32,851 bases of DNA from NCBI GenBank assembly GCA_018645065.1, contig JABGPF010000024.1:1-32851 (forward strand). The letters are read 5' to 3'. Positions 1 to 9,300 of this stretch are shown here, in pieces. The notes beneath the pieces were generated by a model. That model did not search any database, had not been told where the DNA came from, and worked only from the letters and a program-made list of their open reading frames with translations. Numbering within the stretch: position 1 is the first letter of the stretch; every line of letters begins with the position of its first letter. Source of the DNA: Phycisphaerales bacterium (lineage in GTDB: Bacteria > Planctomycetota > Phycisphaerae > SM23-33). Made by a program: the position numbers and the translations under genes.

Positions 1-528
1 TTTTTTCAGCGCGGCCGTGAGCGATTTTGCGATTTCGTCAAGTTTGATCCGTCCTGGTGAGTCGAACATTTCCCCCCAGAGCATCAGCGTCTCGTCATCA
101 AGTGCGAACTGCCTTTGAAGATCCTCATCGAGATCCGCCGGTTGGGTTGTCGCGGCCAGTCGACCTGGAAGCGACTGCACGAGAGCTACTATCGAATCGA
201 TCCGTTCTTCATCTGCGGTGAAAGTAGCCGCTGTGGACTCGCGCGATATCCGCACCTGGTCTTCCAGACGCGTGCGGGAAAGGACCTCGAATTTGACTCG
301 TGATCGAATATCGTCTGGAATGTACTGGCCTTGGCGGTAGGGGAGCGGGTCCAGCGGGTAGATATCCAGCAAGAGCACGCCTATCCAGAACCCGAGCCCC
401 AGCAGGACCGAAACCGGTCCGCCTGACCTGCGGAAACGCTCCCACAGCGGGAGGCTGTCGGCGGAGATGTCCTTGCGGACCTCCAGACGCCGATGCTTAA
501 TTCGTTTTTTTCGGAAAGGCCACACCAA
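1..528 (-). CDS. N-terminal part of a 7TM-HD family phosphohydrolase (PgpH/YqfF-like), cut by the window edge
   Basis: An open frame runs on the minus strand from a TTG at 528 (or GTG at 525) off the left edge, giving 176 residues. A TTG/GTG start is chosen because the frame is closed upstream by TAG and AGGA lies 7 bases before the TTG. The protein begins with a basic stretch (about 6-19), one membrane segment (about 39-54, VSVLLGLGFWIGVLLL), then a motif near 63-81 (YRQGQYIPDDIRSRVKFEV). That is how the extracytoplasmic 7TMR-HDED domain begins in YqfF/PgpH proteins; the seven-helix and HD domains would lie beyond the edge. Family members with the HD domain hydrolyse c-di-AMP. The gene follows phoH, a usual neighbour. 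Family call is from motif and context; activity is inferred. Confidence 0.82.
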   Translation of the reverse strand, partial: MVWPFRKKRIKHRRLEVRKDISADSLPLWERFRRSGGPVSVLLGLGFWIGVLLLDIYPLDPLPYRQGQYIPDDIRSRVKFEVLSRTRLEDQVRISRESTAATFTADEERIDSIVALVQSLPGRLAATTQPADLDEDLQRQFALDDETLMLWGEMFDSPGRIKLDEIAKSLTAALKK

Positions 529-576
529 ACTAATATCCTGAAGCGACTAATAATTATATCCCAACAACCAACGCTA

Positions 577-605
577 ATTATCCAAACATTATCCGGCGCA
601 TGCAA
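577..605 (-). promoter_or_regulatory. Possible sigma70-type promoter for the PgpH-like gene
   Basis: On the minus strand TTGCAT (600-605) and GATAAT (577-582) are 17 bases apart, in the gap between phoH and the PgpH-like gene. Initiation here would give a leader of about 40 bases before the TTG start. The gap (529-685) holds no other feature I can support. Confidence 0.4.
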
Positions 606-685
606 TCACCGTTTCATGGAGACTCTATATCTGATCGGTGTTTTTGAACGCCTAAATGAATTGAGAGCAATGTTTTATCGGGCGA

Positions 686-1624
686 TTACTTGTCATCTCG
701 ACCATATGCGTCGACGATATTTTGCACGAGATGATGCCTGACAATGTCCAGTCGATCCAGAGTGACAAAGTCCAGGCCCTTGATGCCCGAGAGTCTGCGT
801 TTGGCGTCGACAAGTCCGCTGAGTGATCCGTCGGGCAGGTCGGTTTGGCTTCCGTCTCCGGTGACTATCATTTTCGACCCGTGTCCCATGCGCGTAAGGA
901 ACATCAGCATCTGCGTGGCTGTGGCGTTTTGTGCTTCGTCCAGGATTATCACCGAATCGTTGAGCGTTCTTCCCCGCATGAACGCCAGAGGAATAATCTC
1001 GATCACATCGTTATCCATGAAGCGTCGCACCTGGTCGAACGTCATCATATCATTCAGGGCGTCGAGCAGGGGCCTGAGGTACGGATTAACTTTGGCCTGC
1101 ATATCTCCGGGCAGGAATCCGAGTTTTTCGCCCGCTTCCACCGCTGGTCGCACGAGTATCAGGCGTTTTGCCTGCTCGGTTTTCAGCATGTGAACTGCGA
1201 TGGCGACTGCGAGATAAGTTTTTCCCGTTCCGGCAGGACCGGTGCAGAACACCAGGTCGCATTTGTTCATCGCTTCGACATATCGATGCTGCCCCGGTGT
1301 TTTTGGTCTTACGGGTTTGCCCGAGACATAGACGTCGAGTATATCGCCTTCTGAAGATCCGGGGGCGTCGGAGGCGGCTTTGGCGATCGCCTCGGTCACT
1401 GTTGTTACGCCAACAGGCTTATTGCGTCTGATGGCGCGTTGCAATGTATCGATCACTGTCGCAGCCAGCGAAACCCGTTTCGGTGACCCGCTGATCTTGA
1501 TAATCCCCGCACGTGCGACAAGTTGTACTGACAGGCTGTCGCGAATCAGCTTTAGATGCTTATCAGCAGGACCGAACAGCATCGCCGCCTTGTGCGGCGT
1601 TTCAAGTTTTATGCTTAGTTCCAC
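686..1624 (-). CDS. phoH: PhoH-family ATPase
   Basis: Cytoplasmic P-loop ATPase of the PhoH/YbeZ family, linked to RNA metabolism and ribosome maturation together with YbeY. Walker A is GPAGTGKT (about 129-136), Walker B is VIILDEAQ (about 224-231), and GDGSQTDLP follows, all as expected for PhoH. The N-terminal part (KLETPHKAAMLFGPADKHLK) is the usual leading domain. I choose GTG at 1624 (312 residues) because GGAG lies 8 bases upstream and the family normally starts close to this point. An ATG at 1657 would add 11 residues, has no ribosome binding site and sits on the T-run side of a hairpin. The PgpH-like gene lies 157 bases downstream in the same direction. Confidence 0.93.
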   Translation of the reverse strand: MELSIKLETPHKAAMLFGPADKHLKLIRDSLSVQLVARAGIIKISGSPKRVSLAATVIDTLQRAIRRNKPVGVTTVTEAIAKAASDAPGSSEGDILDVYVSGKPVRPKTPGQHRYVEAMNKCDLVFCTGPAGTGKTYLAVAIAVHMLKTEQAKRLILVRPAVEAGEKLGFLPGDMQAKVNPYLRPLLDALNDMMTFDQVRRFMDNDVIEIIPLAFMRGRTLNDSVIILDEAQNATATQMLMFLTRMGHGSKMIVTGDGSQTDLPDGSLSGLVDAKRRLSGIKGLDFVTLDRLDIVRHHLVQNIVDAYGRDDK

Positions 1625-1657
1625 GGTTATTTCTCCGCCAAAGCGGGCGACTGCCAT

Positions 1658-1693
1658 AAAAATACGGGGCGACCCGTTGACCAGGCCGCCCCG
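1658..1693 (-). terminator. Hairpin with T-run between the pseudopilin gene and phoH
   Basis: CGGGGCG (1665-1671) and CGCCCCG (1687-1693) form a perfect 7-bp stem with a 15-base loop. On the minus strand the stem is followed by TATTTTTAT. It lies about 47 bases behind the pseudopilin stop codon, so it is probably its intrinsic terminator. If phoH has a promoter between 1694 and 1739 it could instead be a leader attenuator. Confidence 0.5.
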
Positions 1694-1739
1694 CCAGTAT
1701 TCTTGCGACTCTCAATGACGCAACGCGTCGATGAGAAAA

Positions 1740-2591
1740 TTACGGATTCGGATTCACAGCTTCCAGCGGATGCGGTGTGATGTACTGATCATCACGCCAC
1801 GCCGGAGTCGTGGAATCTTTATTCGTGATTCCGGTCGGCAGGTTCGTGCTTATCGTGTAGATATCATCGCCCTGAACGTTGGAATCTGCGAGACTCTTCT
1901 TGATGTCAACCTGTCCACTGTAGGTCAGGTAAACTTCGCCATCGTCGACGTGGTTTGAAGGTTCGGTGATACCTTCTTGAACGCCAATGCTTCCGGCGGT
2001 GGTGATATGGGGGCTCTTGTCGGCCATGATGACAAAACCACTCTTAAGTTTCGGACCCAAAGGAGCGGGGTTTCCACCAACACCGGGCTTGGCCGGGTCA
2101 GGCGTGGTCTTGAACTTGTAAGGATAGTGCAGACCATATGAGAACTGCGCCGAAGACTGCCATCCAACTCGACTGGCCAAACGCTCGGCCGGGGTTGTCA
2201 GGTTGCGTGCGATATAGTCATCGTCAGAGGGACATCCAAAAGCAGTATCCGGGACAAGTCCTCTGTCTATCATCAACCACATGTTCTGCATACCGGCAGG
2301 TTTCGAAACCAGGTCGGTCGTCAACGTACCAATATCCTTGGCGGCGTCAGACCAGATAATCGCCGATTCCGGATCGCCCGAATTCCACAGCAGCGGGAAC
2401 TTGGCGTTCTTATCTTCGGCAGCGTACAGCGCGATACCTTTACCGATACCACTAAGATTCGCACGGCAGGAGGCCTGATTGGCCAGTTCGACCGCACGCC
2501 TCACCGCAGGGACAAGCAGCGTGGCCAGAATCGCGATAATCGCGATAACAACCAGCAGCTCAACGAGTGTAAAACCTTTAGTCCGTCTCAT
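1740..2591 (-). CDS. Prepilin-type (type II secretion pseudopilin-like) protein
   Basis: 283 residues. The N-terminus carries the type IV prepilin signal (MRRTKG, cleavage after Gly, then FTLVELLVVIAIIAILATLL), in which Glu is the conserved +5 residue and the hydrophobic stretch is the membrane helix. The remainder is a globular extracytoplasmic domain with a late NHVDDGEVYLTYSGQV segment, reminiscent of the C-terminal block in the many pseudopilin-like proteins of planctomycetes. Substrate and partners are unknown; such genes often stand alone, as here. AGGAG lies 8 bases before the ATG. Prepilin peptidase processing and export by a type II/IV machinery follow from the signal; any specific role would be a guess. 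Confidence 0.9.
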   Translation of the reverse strand: MRRTKGFTLVELLVVIAIIAILATLLVPAVRRAVELANQASCRANLSGIGKGIALYAAEDKNAKFPLLWNSGDPESAIIWSDAAKDIGTLTTDLVSKPAGMQNMWLMIDRGLVPDTAFGCPSDDDYIARNLTTPAERLASRVGWQSSAQFSYGLHYPYKFKTTPDPAKPGVGGNPAPLGPKLKSGFVIMADKSPHITTAGSIGVQEGITEPSNHVDDGEVYLTYSGQVDIKKSLADSNVQGDDIYTISTNLPTGITNKDSTTPAWRDDQYITPHPLEAVNPNP

Positions 2592-2620
2592 GATACCATC
2601 TCCTAAAATTGCGCCGCTTC

Positions 2621-2632
2621 GTCTGGCCAGAC
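2621..2632. promoter_or_regulatory. 12-bp palindrome in the pseudopilin leader
   Basis: GTCTGGCCAGAC is a perfect palindrome 29 bases upstream of the pseudopilin ATG. It could be a dimeric repressor site or chance; no second copy was seen in the window. Confidence 0.2.
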
Positions 2633-3238
2633 CTAATGAGAAAAGAAATATAAATGATAACTTTCACAACGGTAGCCTGAACAACACGTTACGACTTGGT
2701 CAGCGAATACCGCCAACCTCAGATTTATCGCCAATTCAACCAGACAGACAGAAAACTAGTCCGTCAGTCAAGCGTAATGTACACATGTAACCGCCGAGAT
2801 GCAACCACAAAACCAAGCAAAATACCCGGCGCAACACACGTAAAACACGCACATCGTCGAATACGAGGCGACAGGCGAAATCGCCCAGCCAACAAGGCCG
2901 AGCACAGCCCGAGAAGCGACTTACGACAGCCCCTGACGAAAGCTCGCGGAATCATAAAGATAATTGCGGTATACTCGAGCCGTCGACAGGCCTCTTCTAC
3001 AGACCTCTATTAATCTCTATAACTATTATAGACAGCATCACCAAATCAGACAAGATCAATATGCCCAATTCGGGAATAATTGCATATAAACACAGAATTC
3101 CAGCTTCAACGTGCGTTATGGCGCGCAACTGGATTGCCTGGCCTGGTCAAGTTTGAAAATTCCTTGTTGGATATTGGATATTTAACCGTTACCGTATATA
3201 TCCTGAACATCCAAAACCGAGCCGGGAGACCAATAATC
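2633..3238. other. Intergenic region without a supportable gene
   Basis: The region lies between the divergent pseudopilin gene and the UDP-sugar pyrophosphorylase gene. The short open frames on both strands have no ribosome binding site and no recognisable protein features. A small palindrome, CTATAA-CTA-TTATAG, lies at 3017-3031. TTGGAT followed 17 bases later by TATATC, ending near 3202, is a weak promoter candidate for the downstream operon. Confidence 0.4.
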
Positions 3239-4687
3239 ATGGCCGACATAACCGATATACGAACGAGGCTGCAAGCCTGCGGGCAAGAACACCTTCTAGG
3301 ATTCTGGGACGAGCTGGACCAGAACGGACAGGAGACGCTCCTGGAGCAGATCGACACGATTAATCTCGAACAATTGCAGCAGTACATCGAGAAATTCGTC
3401 GCCAGCGAACCGGTTCCAGTCACGCCGGACGATATCACACCGGCGGTGGTTTTACCTCGCAAACCCGCCAACGACGAACAAAAAGATCTATACCAACGCG
3501 CGATAGAACGCGGAAATGAATTACTGGCTGAGGGGAAAGTCGCCGCCTGCGTAGTGGCCGGCGGGCAGGGAACCAGGCTCGGATTCGACGGACCCAAAGG
3601 ATCATTCCAAGCTACTCCGGTAGCGAAAAAACCGCTCTTCCAGGTATTCGCCGAACAAATACAAGCCGCATCCCTCAGAGCAGGAAAACCGATCCCCTGG
3701 TACATAATGACCAGCCGAATAAACGATACCCAAACCAAAGCATTCCTCAGAAGGAACAACTACTTCGGGCTCGATCCGAAAAATGTGCGATGCTTCCGCC
3801 AGGGAACCATGCCCGCGATAGGTTTGGACGGGAAACTCCTGCTGGCGAAAAAAGGCACACTGGCGGTAAGCCCCGACGGGCACGGTGGGATATTACCCGC
3901 ACTGCGAGACAGCGGATCGCTGGACGACATGGACCAACGCGGCGTAACGGTGATAAGTTACTTCCAGGTCGACAACCCGATGGTAAAGTGCATCGATCCG
4001 CTGTTCATAGGCCTGCACGATCTGAACCAGGCCGAAATGAGCGCAAAAGCACTGGCAAAACGCGATCCGATGGAAAAACTGGGCAACTTCTGCGTAGTCG
4101 ACGGGAAAACCTCGGTAATCGAATATTCAGACATGCCCGAGGACCTCGCACGGAGCACTAACGATCAGGGGTTCTTGAAATTCTCGGCCGGTTCGATCGC
4201 AATACACATCCTAAGCCGATCGTTCGTCCAGCGCCTTACCGAGGGCCAAAGCTGCTCGCTACCCTTCCATCGGGCGGAAAAAGCGGTCCGGCACATAGAT
4301 GCAAGCGGGACAAAAATCACGCCGAGTGAACCCAACGCAGTCAAACTCGAAATGTTCATCTTCGACGCCATGCCCCTTGCAGATAAAACCGTTATACTCG
4401 AGACCAGACGATCAGAAGAGTTCAGTCCGATCAAAAACGCCGAAGGGCTCGACTCACCGATTACATGCCTGCACCATCAGGTAAGGCGTGCGGCCAACTG
4501 GCTTAAAGCAGCAGGCGTGGAACTGCCCCTGGACGCGGAGGGGCAAACCGCGGCGGCAATCGAAATCTCACCGCTGTTTGCCGATAGCGCAGAAGAACTT
4601 GCAAAAAAAATCGACCCGAGCCTGACAATAACCGGCGGACAGCAACTCTACCTCGGTTCGCGAGGGCAAATCGGCGGAGCCAGATAA
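3239..4687 (+). CDS. UDPGP-type UTP:hexose-1-phosphate uridylyltransferase (UAP1/AGX-like)
   Basis: 482-residue cytoplasmic nucleotidyltransferase of the eukaryote-like UDPGP type 1 family, which makes UDP-GlcNAc, UDP-GalNAc or UDP-glucose from UTP and the sugar 1-phosphate. The signature loop is AGGQGTRLG (about 107-115) followed by FDGPKGSF. Further family blocks are the MTS region, the FRQGTMPA segment, the GHGG nucleotide/sugar loop (PDGHGGILPAL), and the VDNPMVK motif. The lysine-rich N-terminal helical region matches the AGX type more than bacterial GalU. Start: the frame is open to 3080, but ATG 3239 has GGGAG 10 bases upstream and gives the expected N-terminus (MADITDIRTRL). It forms an operon with nadK, 21 bases downstream. 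The exact sugar cannot be read from the sequence. Confidence 0.9.
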   Translation: MADITDIRTRLQACGQEHLLGFWDELDQNGQETLLEQIDTINLEQLQQYIEKFVASEPVPVTPDDITPAVVLPRKPANDEQKDLYQRAIERGNELLAEGKVAACVVAGGQGTRLGFDGPKGSFQATPVAKKPLFQVFAEQIQAASLRAGKPIPWYIMTSRINDTQTKAFLRRNNYFGLDPKNVRCFRQGTMPAIGLDGKLLLAKKGTLAVSPDGHGGILPALRDSGSLDDMDQRGVTVISYFQVDNPMVKCIDPLFIGLHDLNQAEMSAKALAKRDPMEKLGNFCVVDGKTSVIEYSDMPEDLARSTNDQGFLKFSAGSIAIHILSRSFVQRLTEGQSCSLPFHRAEKAVRHIDASGTKITPSEPNAVKLEMFIFDAMPLADKTVILETRRSEEFSPIKNAEGLDSPITCLHHQVRRAANWLKAAGVELPLDAEGQTAAAIEISPLFADSAEELAKKIDPSLTITGGQQLYLGSRGQIGGAR

Positions 4688-4708
4688 CAGACGAAAGGAT
4701 AGACGCTA

Positions 4709-5563
4709 ATGTCCGGTAAAAAAATACTCATAGTAGCAAACTATTCGAAACAGGGCGTCGCCGACCAGATAGACGCTATCGAAGCCTGGATCAGCCAGCG
4801 CGCTGAAGTTACCGCAATTATCGGCGTGGATAAGCTCGATAACGCTCCAATCCCACCGGCTGACTTGTGCATTGTGCTCGGTGGCGACGGGACGATCCTA
4901 TCGGCGGCTCGAGCTCTGGGCCAAACCAACACCCCGCTGCTCGGGGTGAATATGGGTAAGCTCGGATTCCTGGCTGAATTCAATATCGAACACATGCAAA
5001 AGCACTTCGAGGACGTACTTGCCGGAAAAATCGAACCGACCATGCGAATCATGCTCGAAGCGTCGCTGAGGCAACATGGTGAGGAAACTTTCAGCTCACC
5101 GGTTGCCAATGAAGTGGCGATCTCGGCGGGACCACCGTTCAGAATGGTCGATTTGAACGTATCGCGAGGCCAGGAGAACATCGCACGCTATCTGGGCGAC
5201 GGGCTGGTCATCGCAACACCAACCGGATCGACTGGATACAACATGTCGGCAGGTGGCCCAATTATAGAACCCACGTTGGATGCAGTAGTTATATCACCGC
5301 TGGCAGCCCATACACTATCGATGAGGCCGATTTTAGTCCAGGTGAACCAGCCAATTGTGATCCGGGCCACACGGGTTAACCCCGGAACAGCGGTAATGAT
5401 CGACGGGCAACTGACCCGCCAATTGCACGACGAGGACGTAATTAAGATCCGGAGAGCGGAAAAACCCGTACAGATCGTACCGCATCCGGGGCACGATTTT
5501 TTCAAAACGCTCACAACAAAGCTAAAATGGGGCCATAGCCCACACCACAGCACCGGCGCGTGA
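4709..5563 (+). CDS. nadK: NAD kinase
   Basis: 284 residues, normal length for ATP-NAD kinase, which phosphorylates NAD+ to NADP+ in the cytoplasm. It shows the GGDGT loop at 58-62, the LGVNMGKLGFLAEF block (about 78-91), the NEVAI motif, and the DGLVIATPTGSTGYNMSAGG block that binds the nucleotide. The C-terminal half has the usual beta-rich segment (ISPLAAHTLSMRPILV). The ATG is preceded by AAAGGA at about 9 bases. It is the second gene of the operon with the UDP-sugar pyrophosphorylase. Directly behind its stop codon the repeat island begins. No oddities in the catalytic motifs. Confidence 0.96.
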   Translation: MSGKKILIVANYSKQGVADQIDAIEAWISQRAEVTAIIGVDKLDNAPIPPADLCIVLGGDGTILSAARALGQTNTPLLGVNMGKLGFLAEFNIEHMQKHFEDVLAGKIEPTMRIMLEASLRQHGEETFSSPVANEVAISAGPPFRMVDLNVSRGQENIARYLGDGLVIATPTGSTGYNMSAGGPIIEPTLDAVVISPLAAHTLSMRPILVQVNQPIVIRATRVNPGTAVMIDGQLTRQLHDEDVIKIRRAEKPVQIVPHPGHDFFKTLTTKLKWGHSPHHSTGA

Positions 5564-5658
5564 CGTAATCCCGCACAGAACAGAAGAGGGCCGATAGTAG
5601 AAACCAGAGCAAAAAATCACGGCGAACGAAAACGGCGACGGCGAACGGCGAACGGCCA

Positions 5659-5714
5659 ACGGCTTTGCCACAGAGATCACAGAGAACGGCAACGGCGGGA
5701 AAGATGTTACGGCC
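5659..5714 (+). repeat. 56-bp dispersed repeat, copy A (direct)
   Basis: The unit starts ACGGCTTTGCCACAGAGA and ends AAAGATGTTACGGCC. It matches copy B (6140-6196, inverted) with one substitution and one single-base insertion, and copy C (32800 to the window end, direct) nearly as well. Confidence 0.9.
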
Positions 5715-5877
5715 ACGACAACGGCGACGACAAACGGCGAACGGCCAACGGCCAACGGCGAGAACACAGAGGACGACCACGACCACGGCAACGGCAACGG
5801 CAACGGCCTAACGACATGGCAAGGGCTCCTTCCGGTTCAGCCTAAGCGTCAAATGATCGAAGCAAACGGTAATTTGC

Positions 5878-5938
5878 AGAAAACATGTTGCACTACTAGA
5901 AAACTTGTTGCACTACTTGCACTTCTACTTGCACTACT
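5878..5938 (+). repeat. 20-bp tandem repeat in the core of the island
   Basis: AGAAAACATGTTGCACTACT (5878-5897) is followed at once by the same 20 bases with a single A-to-T change (5898-5917). Two shorter partial units, TGCACTTCTACT and TGCACTACTCT, follow. The shared core is TTGCACT(A/T)CT, present four times. Confidence 0.85.
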
Positions 5939-6139
5939 CTCGTTGTCGTTAATTTCCGTGTCTTCCGTGTTTTCCCACCGCGGCGGATCTTCGACCGTGG
6001 TTAAAAAATGTCGTTGTCGTTGTCGTTGTCGTTGCTGTTTGCCGTCCTCTGTGATCTCGCCGTTGGCCGTTGTCGTTGTCGTTGCTGTTCGCCGACCTCT
6101 GTGATCTCGCCGTTGGCCGTTGTCGTGGCCGTTTGTCGT

Positions 6140-6196
6140 GGCCGTAACATCTTTTCCGCCGTTTGCCGTTCTCTGTGATCTCTGTGGCAAAGCCGT
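6140..6196 (-). repeat. 56-bp dispersed repeat, copy B (inverted)
   Basis: Reverse complement of copy A at 5659-5714, with one extra A in the AACGGC run and G to A in the GGGAAAG segment. Copies A and B face each other across about 425 bases. Confidence 0.9.
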
Positions 6197-6321
6197 GCCG
6201 TTACCGTTTGTCGTTCTCTGGTCGTTCTCTGTCCCTCTGAGCCTCTGTGTGGAAAAACGCCTTTAACACCACGGCGGGAAAGAATTTTGCGTACTACTTT
6301 TATGTAAGTTCGGAAATTATC

Positions 6322-6350
6322 TTGGGGGTTTGTCGTCAGTTTCATAGAAT
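6322..6350 (+). promoter_or_regulatory. Promoter candidate for the oxidoreductase fusion gene, near-leaderless
   Basis: TTGGGG (6322-6327) and TAGAAT (6345-6350) are separated by 17 bases. The ATG at 6360 follows the -10 box after only 9 bases, so a normal start point would leave a leader of about 0-4 bases. The purine-rich AGGCGG before the ATG is then too close, and probably not transcribed, to act as a ribosome binding site. Confidence 0.45.
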
Positions 6351-6359
6351 AGGCGGACA

Positions 6360-9300
6360 ATGAGTGTTGACTCAAGATTTTTGGCGAGTGAAGGTCCCGA
6401 GATTTTCAGCGGTAGCGAGCTTATGCTCAAGGGCGCCCTGGAAACAGAGGGAGGCGTACACCTGCTGGCAGGTTACCCGGGAAGCCCGATCGCAGGCTTC
6501 TTCGACTCGATGCTGTACATTCGAGAACTGCTGCTGGAAAAAGGAATACGCGCCGCGATAAATAATAACGAAGCGCTCGCCGCCGCGATGCTTAACGGAG
6601 CACAGTCCATCGGTTGCCGCGCGATGATCGCAATGAAAAGCGTCGGGGTGCATGTGGCCGCAGACGCTCTGGCGCTGGGCAACCTCGCAGGAGCGCACAA
6701 AAAAGGCGGCGCGATCGTAATCTACGGTGACGATCCATGGTCAGACTCAACGCAAGTCGCCTCCGACAGTCGATACATCTCCAAACACCTCTACATTCCC
6801 GTAATCGAACCATCGACCGCACAGGAAGTAAAAGACTTCGTCGATCTGGCGTTCAAAATCTCCAGGCGGTCCGAACTGTACATGGGGTACATAATCACGA
6901 CGAATCTCGCCGACGGCGGCGGGACCGTACAGTGCGCCCCAAACCAGTTCCCAACATTTAACACCCATCAGAAAACCGTTCTCGACACCGCAGAGGTCGA
7001 CTTCGACACCCGCGTGCTCCTACCACCTAGAACCTGGTGGCAGGAGGCAACGCTCGTGCCCCGCCAGAAGCGGGCAATGGTCGCAGCCAGAGAACTCGGC
7101 GTGAACCGTCTGGAACACCAGGCCAACCCCGGTGAGAAACGCCCGCTTGGTTTCATCACCAGCGGACTTGCCCACGGATACCTCACACAAGCGCTGATGG
7201 AATCAGGGAAGCTCGGTCAGTTCCCGATCCTCAAACTGGGCATGACCTATCCGGTGGACCCGGAGATGGTGGCCGAACTGGCTGGGCAGTGCGACCGAAT
7301 AATCGTGGTCGAAGAACGCCGCGGATTCATCGAAGAGCAAGTCACCCAGATAGTAATGACGATGCGCCAGAACGGTGAACTGAGCCCGGATATCGAAGTT
7401 TGGGGCAAAAAATTCCCCGCCGGTTTGCAGGGCCTGCCTCATATCGCCGGGCTGCATCCGTCGATTTTGACCCAGCGATTGGCCCCGCTGATCCGCTGGG
7501 CGTGCACTACCGCCCAAGCAGACAGGCCGCAGGACGCACCGACGTCCATCAACGATAATTCCGACGCCGAAATGGATCACGAGCTGGTGATGATCGACGC
7601 AGCCAACAAGGCCGACGTCGGACAGCTGCCCCCTCGCATACCGTCGTTCTGCCCGGGTTGTCCGCACCGCGACTCGGCTTCGCTGTGTCTGCAGATCAAG
7701 AAATCGTTCATGGACGCCGACTACATGCGCCGGCGCCATAAATGCGGACCGACAGACGTGGTTTTCCACGGTGACATCGGTTGCTACACGATGCTTATGT
7801 TCCCCCCCAACGCCGGTTTGATGCACGATTTATCGGGCATGGGTCTGGGCGGCGGGACAGGGGCGGGCACCGATCCGTTCATCGAGAACAGCGAAGTTGT
7901 GTTCATGGGCGACTCGACGTTCTTCCACAGCGGAGTGCTGGCGATAAGTCAGGCGATAAAGCTCGGACAGAACATCACGTTCATTATCCTGGACAACTCG
8001 ACCACCGGAATGACCGGTCACCAGACCACACCGGAACTCGACTTCGACGTGCTGGGCGCACACACCGATGTGCAGAGCATCGCAGAGACCGTTCGCGGAC
8101 TGGCCAGCACCACAGAAGTTCCCGTAATACGAGCCAACCCAGAAGAAACCGCCGAATACAGACACCTGCTGGAAACCGCGTTCCTCCAAGCCGGAGTGAA
8201 GGTGATAATCGCCGATAAGGAATGCGGGATCACACGCACCAGACGCAAACGACGCCAGCAGCGCCAAGCCGTACAAGACCGCGGATACCTGCCAAAAGCG
8301 CGGCACATGAACGTTAACGAAGAAATATGCCGCTTCTGCCTCGCGTGCGCCGAACTTACCGGTTGCCCGGGCCTGAAACACGTTAAAACCGACTACGGAA
8401 CGAAGATCGACACCGACCTGTCATGGTGCGTCGCCGACGGAGCATGCAGAAGAATCGGAGCATGCAACAGCTTCGAACGAATCACCGTCAAACGAAAACG
8501 ACCTCCAAAATCGCGAGTGCCCGAACTGCACCTCGACGAAATACCCGAACCGGAAAAACACCCGCATGGCGAATTGTGGAGATGCTGCCTGACCGGTGTG
8601 GGCGGAATGGGAATCGGGACCGTGACCAGTATCGTCGTCCGGGCGGGGCACTACGAAGGATACAAAGTCGTATTCCTCGACAAAAAGGGACTGGCGATCA
8701 GAAACGGCGGAGTCGTCAGCCAAGTCGTCTACAACATCGCTGACAAACCCGTCACCGCGTCAATACCATACGGTAAAGCGGACCTGCTGCTGGGCGTGGA
8801 CATACTGGAAGCCGCACGCGCAATGGACCCCAACGGGCGAATCCGAGCCGCCTCGCCCGACACCACCGCGGCAGTAATAAACACCGACAAGATCGCAACG
8901 ATAAACGGCGTGATGGGCGCCGATGACTTCGACCCGGTCGAACTGGAAAAAATTATCCGGGCCCAAACCCGTCCCGACGACTACATGGCCAGGGACATCG
9001 CGACGATCTGCGAAAAATATCTCGGCTCGAAAGTCTACGCAAACCTGATGATGCTCGGATTCGCGTTCCAGAAGGGCCTCGTACCGGTTTCACTGGACTC
9101 GATAAGCCAAGCGATTAGTCACACCATCCGAGCACACGCCACACAAAACCTCTACGCGTTCAACATGGGCCGCAAGCTCGTAGTCCAACCGGACCTTTTC
9201 CGCGGACCGCCGAGACGATCGGAATGGGCTGAACTACTCGAAGACAAATACCGATGGACCGTCCGACGCTACCGCGCCGGTCGGCAACTCGGACAGGAGC

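Larger units (their letters stand above)
5620..6250. repeat. Repeat island: AACGGC-type hexamers flanking a unique core, with inverted ends
   Basis: The 796 bases between nadK and the next gene hold no credible gene. The left part (about 5625-5812) consists of variants of AACGGC/GACGGCGAACGG. The right part (about 5998-6240) is largely the reverse complement (TTGTCG, GCCGTTTGCCG and similar). The middle contains the 20-bp tandem repeat listed separately and ACACGGAA-type units near 5955-5980. Several frames stay open through the island and would be called hypothetical proteins rich in V, R and T, but they are translations of the repeat. The large inverted symmetry could form a long imperfect hairpin. 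Confidence 0.85.

Noticed and set aside
2696-3013. 105-codon plus-strand frame before the UDP-sugar pyrophosphorylase
   Set aside because: Basic, compositionally odd, no ribosome binding site, overlapped by equally weak frames on the other strand.
3080-3238. N-terminal extension of the UDP-sugar pyrophosphorylase
   Set aside because: No ribosome binding site at 3080, and the extra 53 residues do not resemble the family's N-terminus; ATG 3239 is better placed.
5511-5803. Overlapping minus-strand frames of 91-93 codons behind nadK
   Set aside because: They are translations of the AACGGC and CACAGAGA repeat modules (AVGRSPFAVA-type strings) in two frames.
5878-5938. CRISPR-like array
   Set aside because: Units are directly adjacent without spacers, there are only two full copies, and there are no cas genes.
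5849-6375. Frames of 113 and 124 codons in the repeat island
   Set aside because: Low-complexity R/Q/T/N strings from repeats; no start signal or conserved segment.
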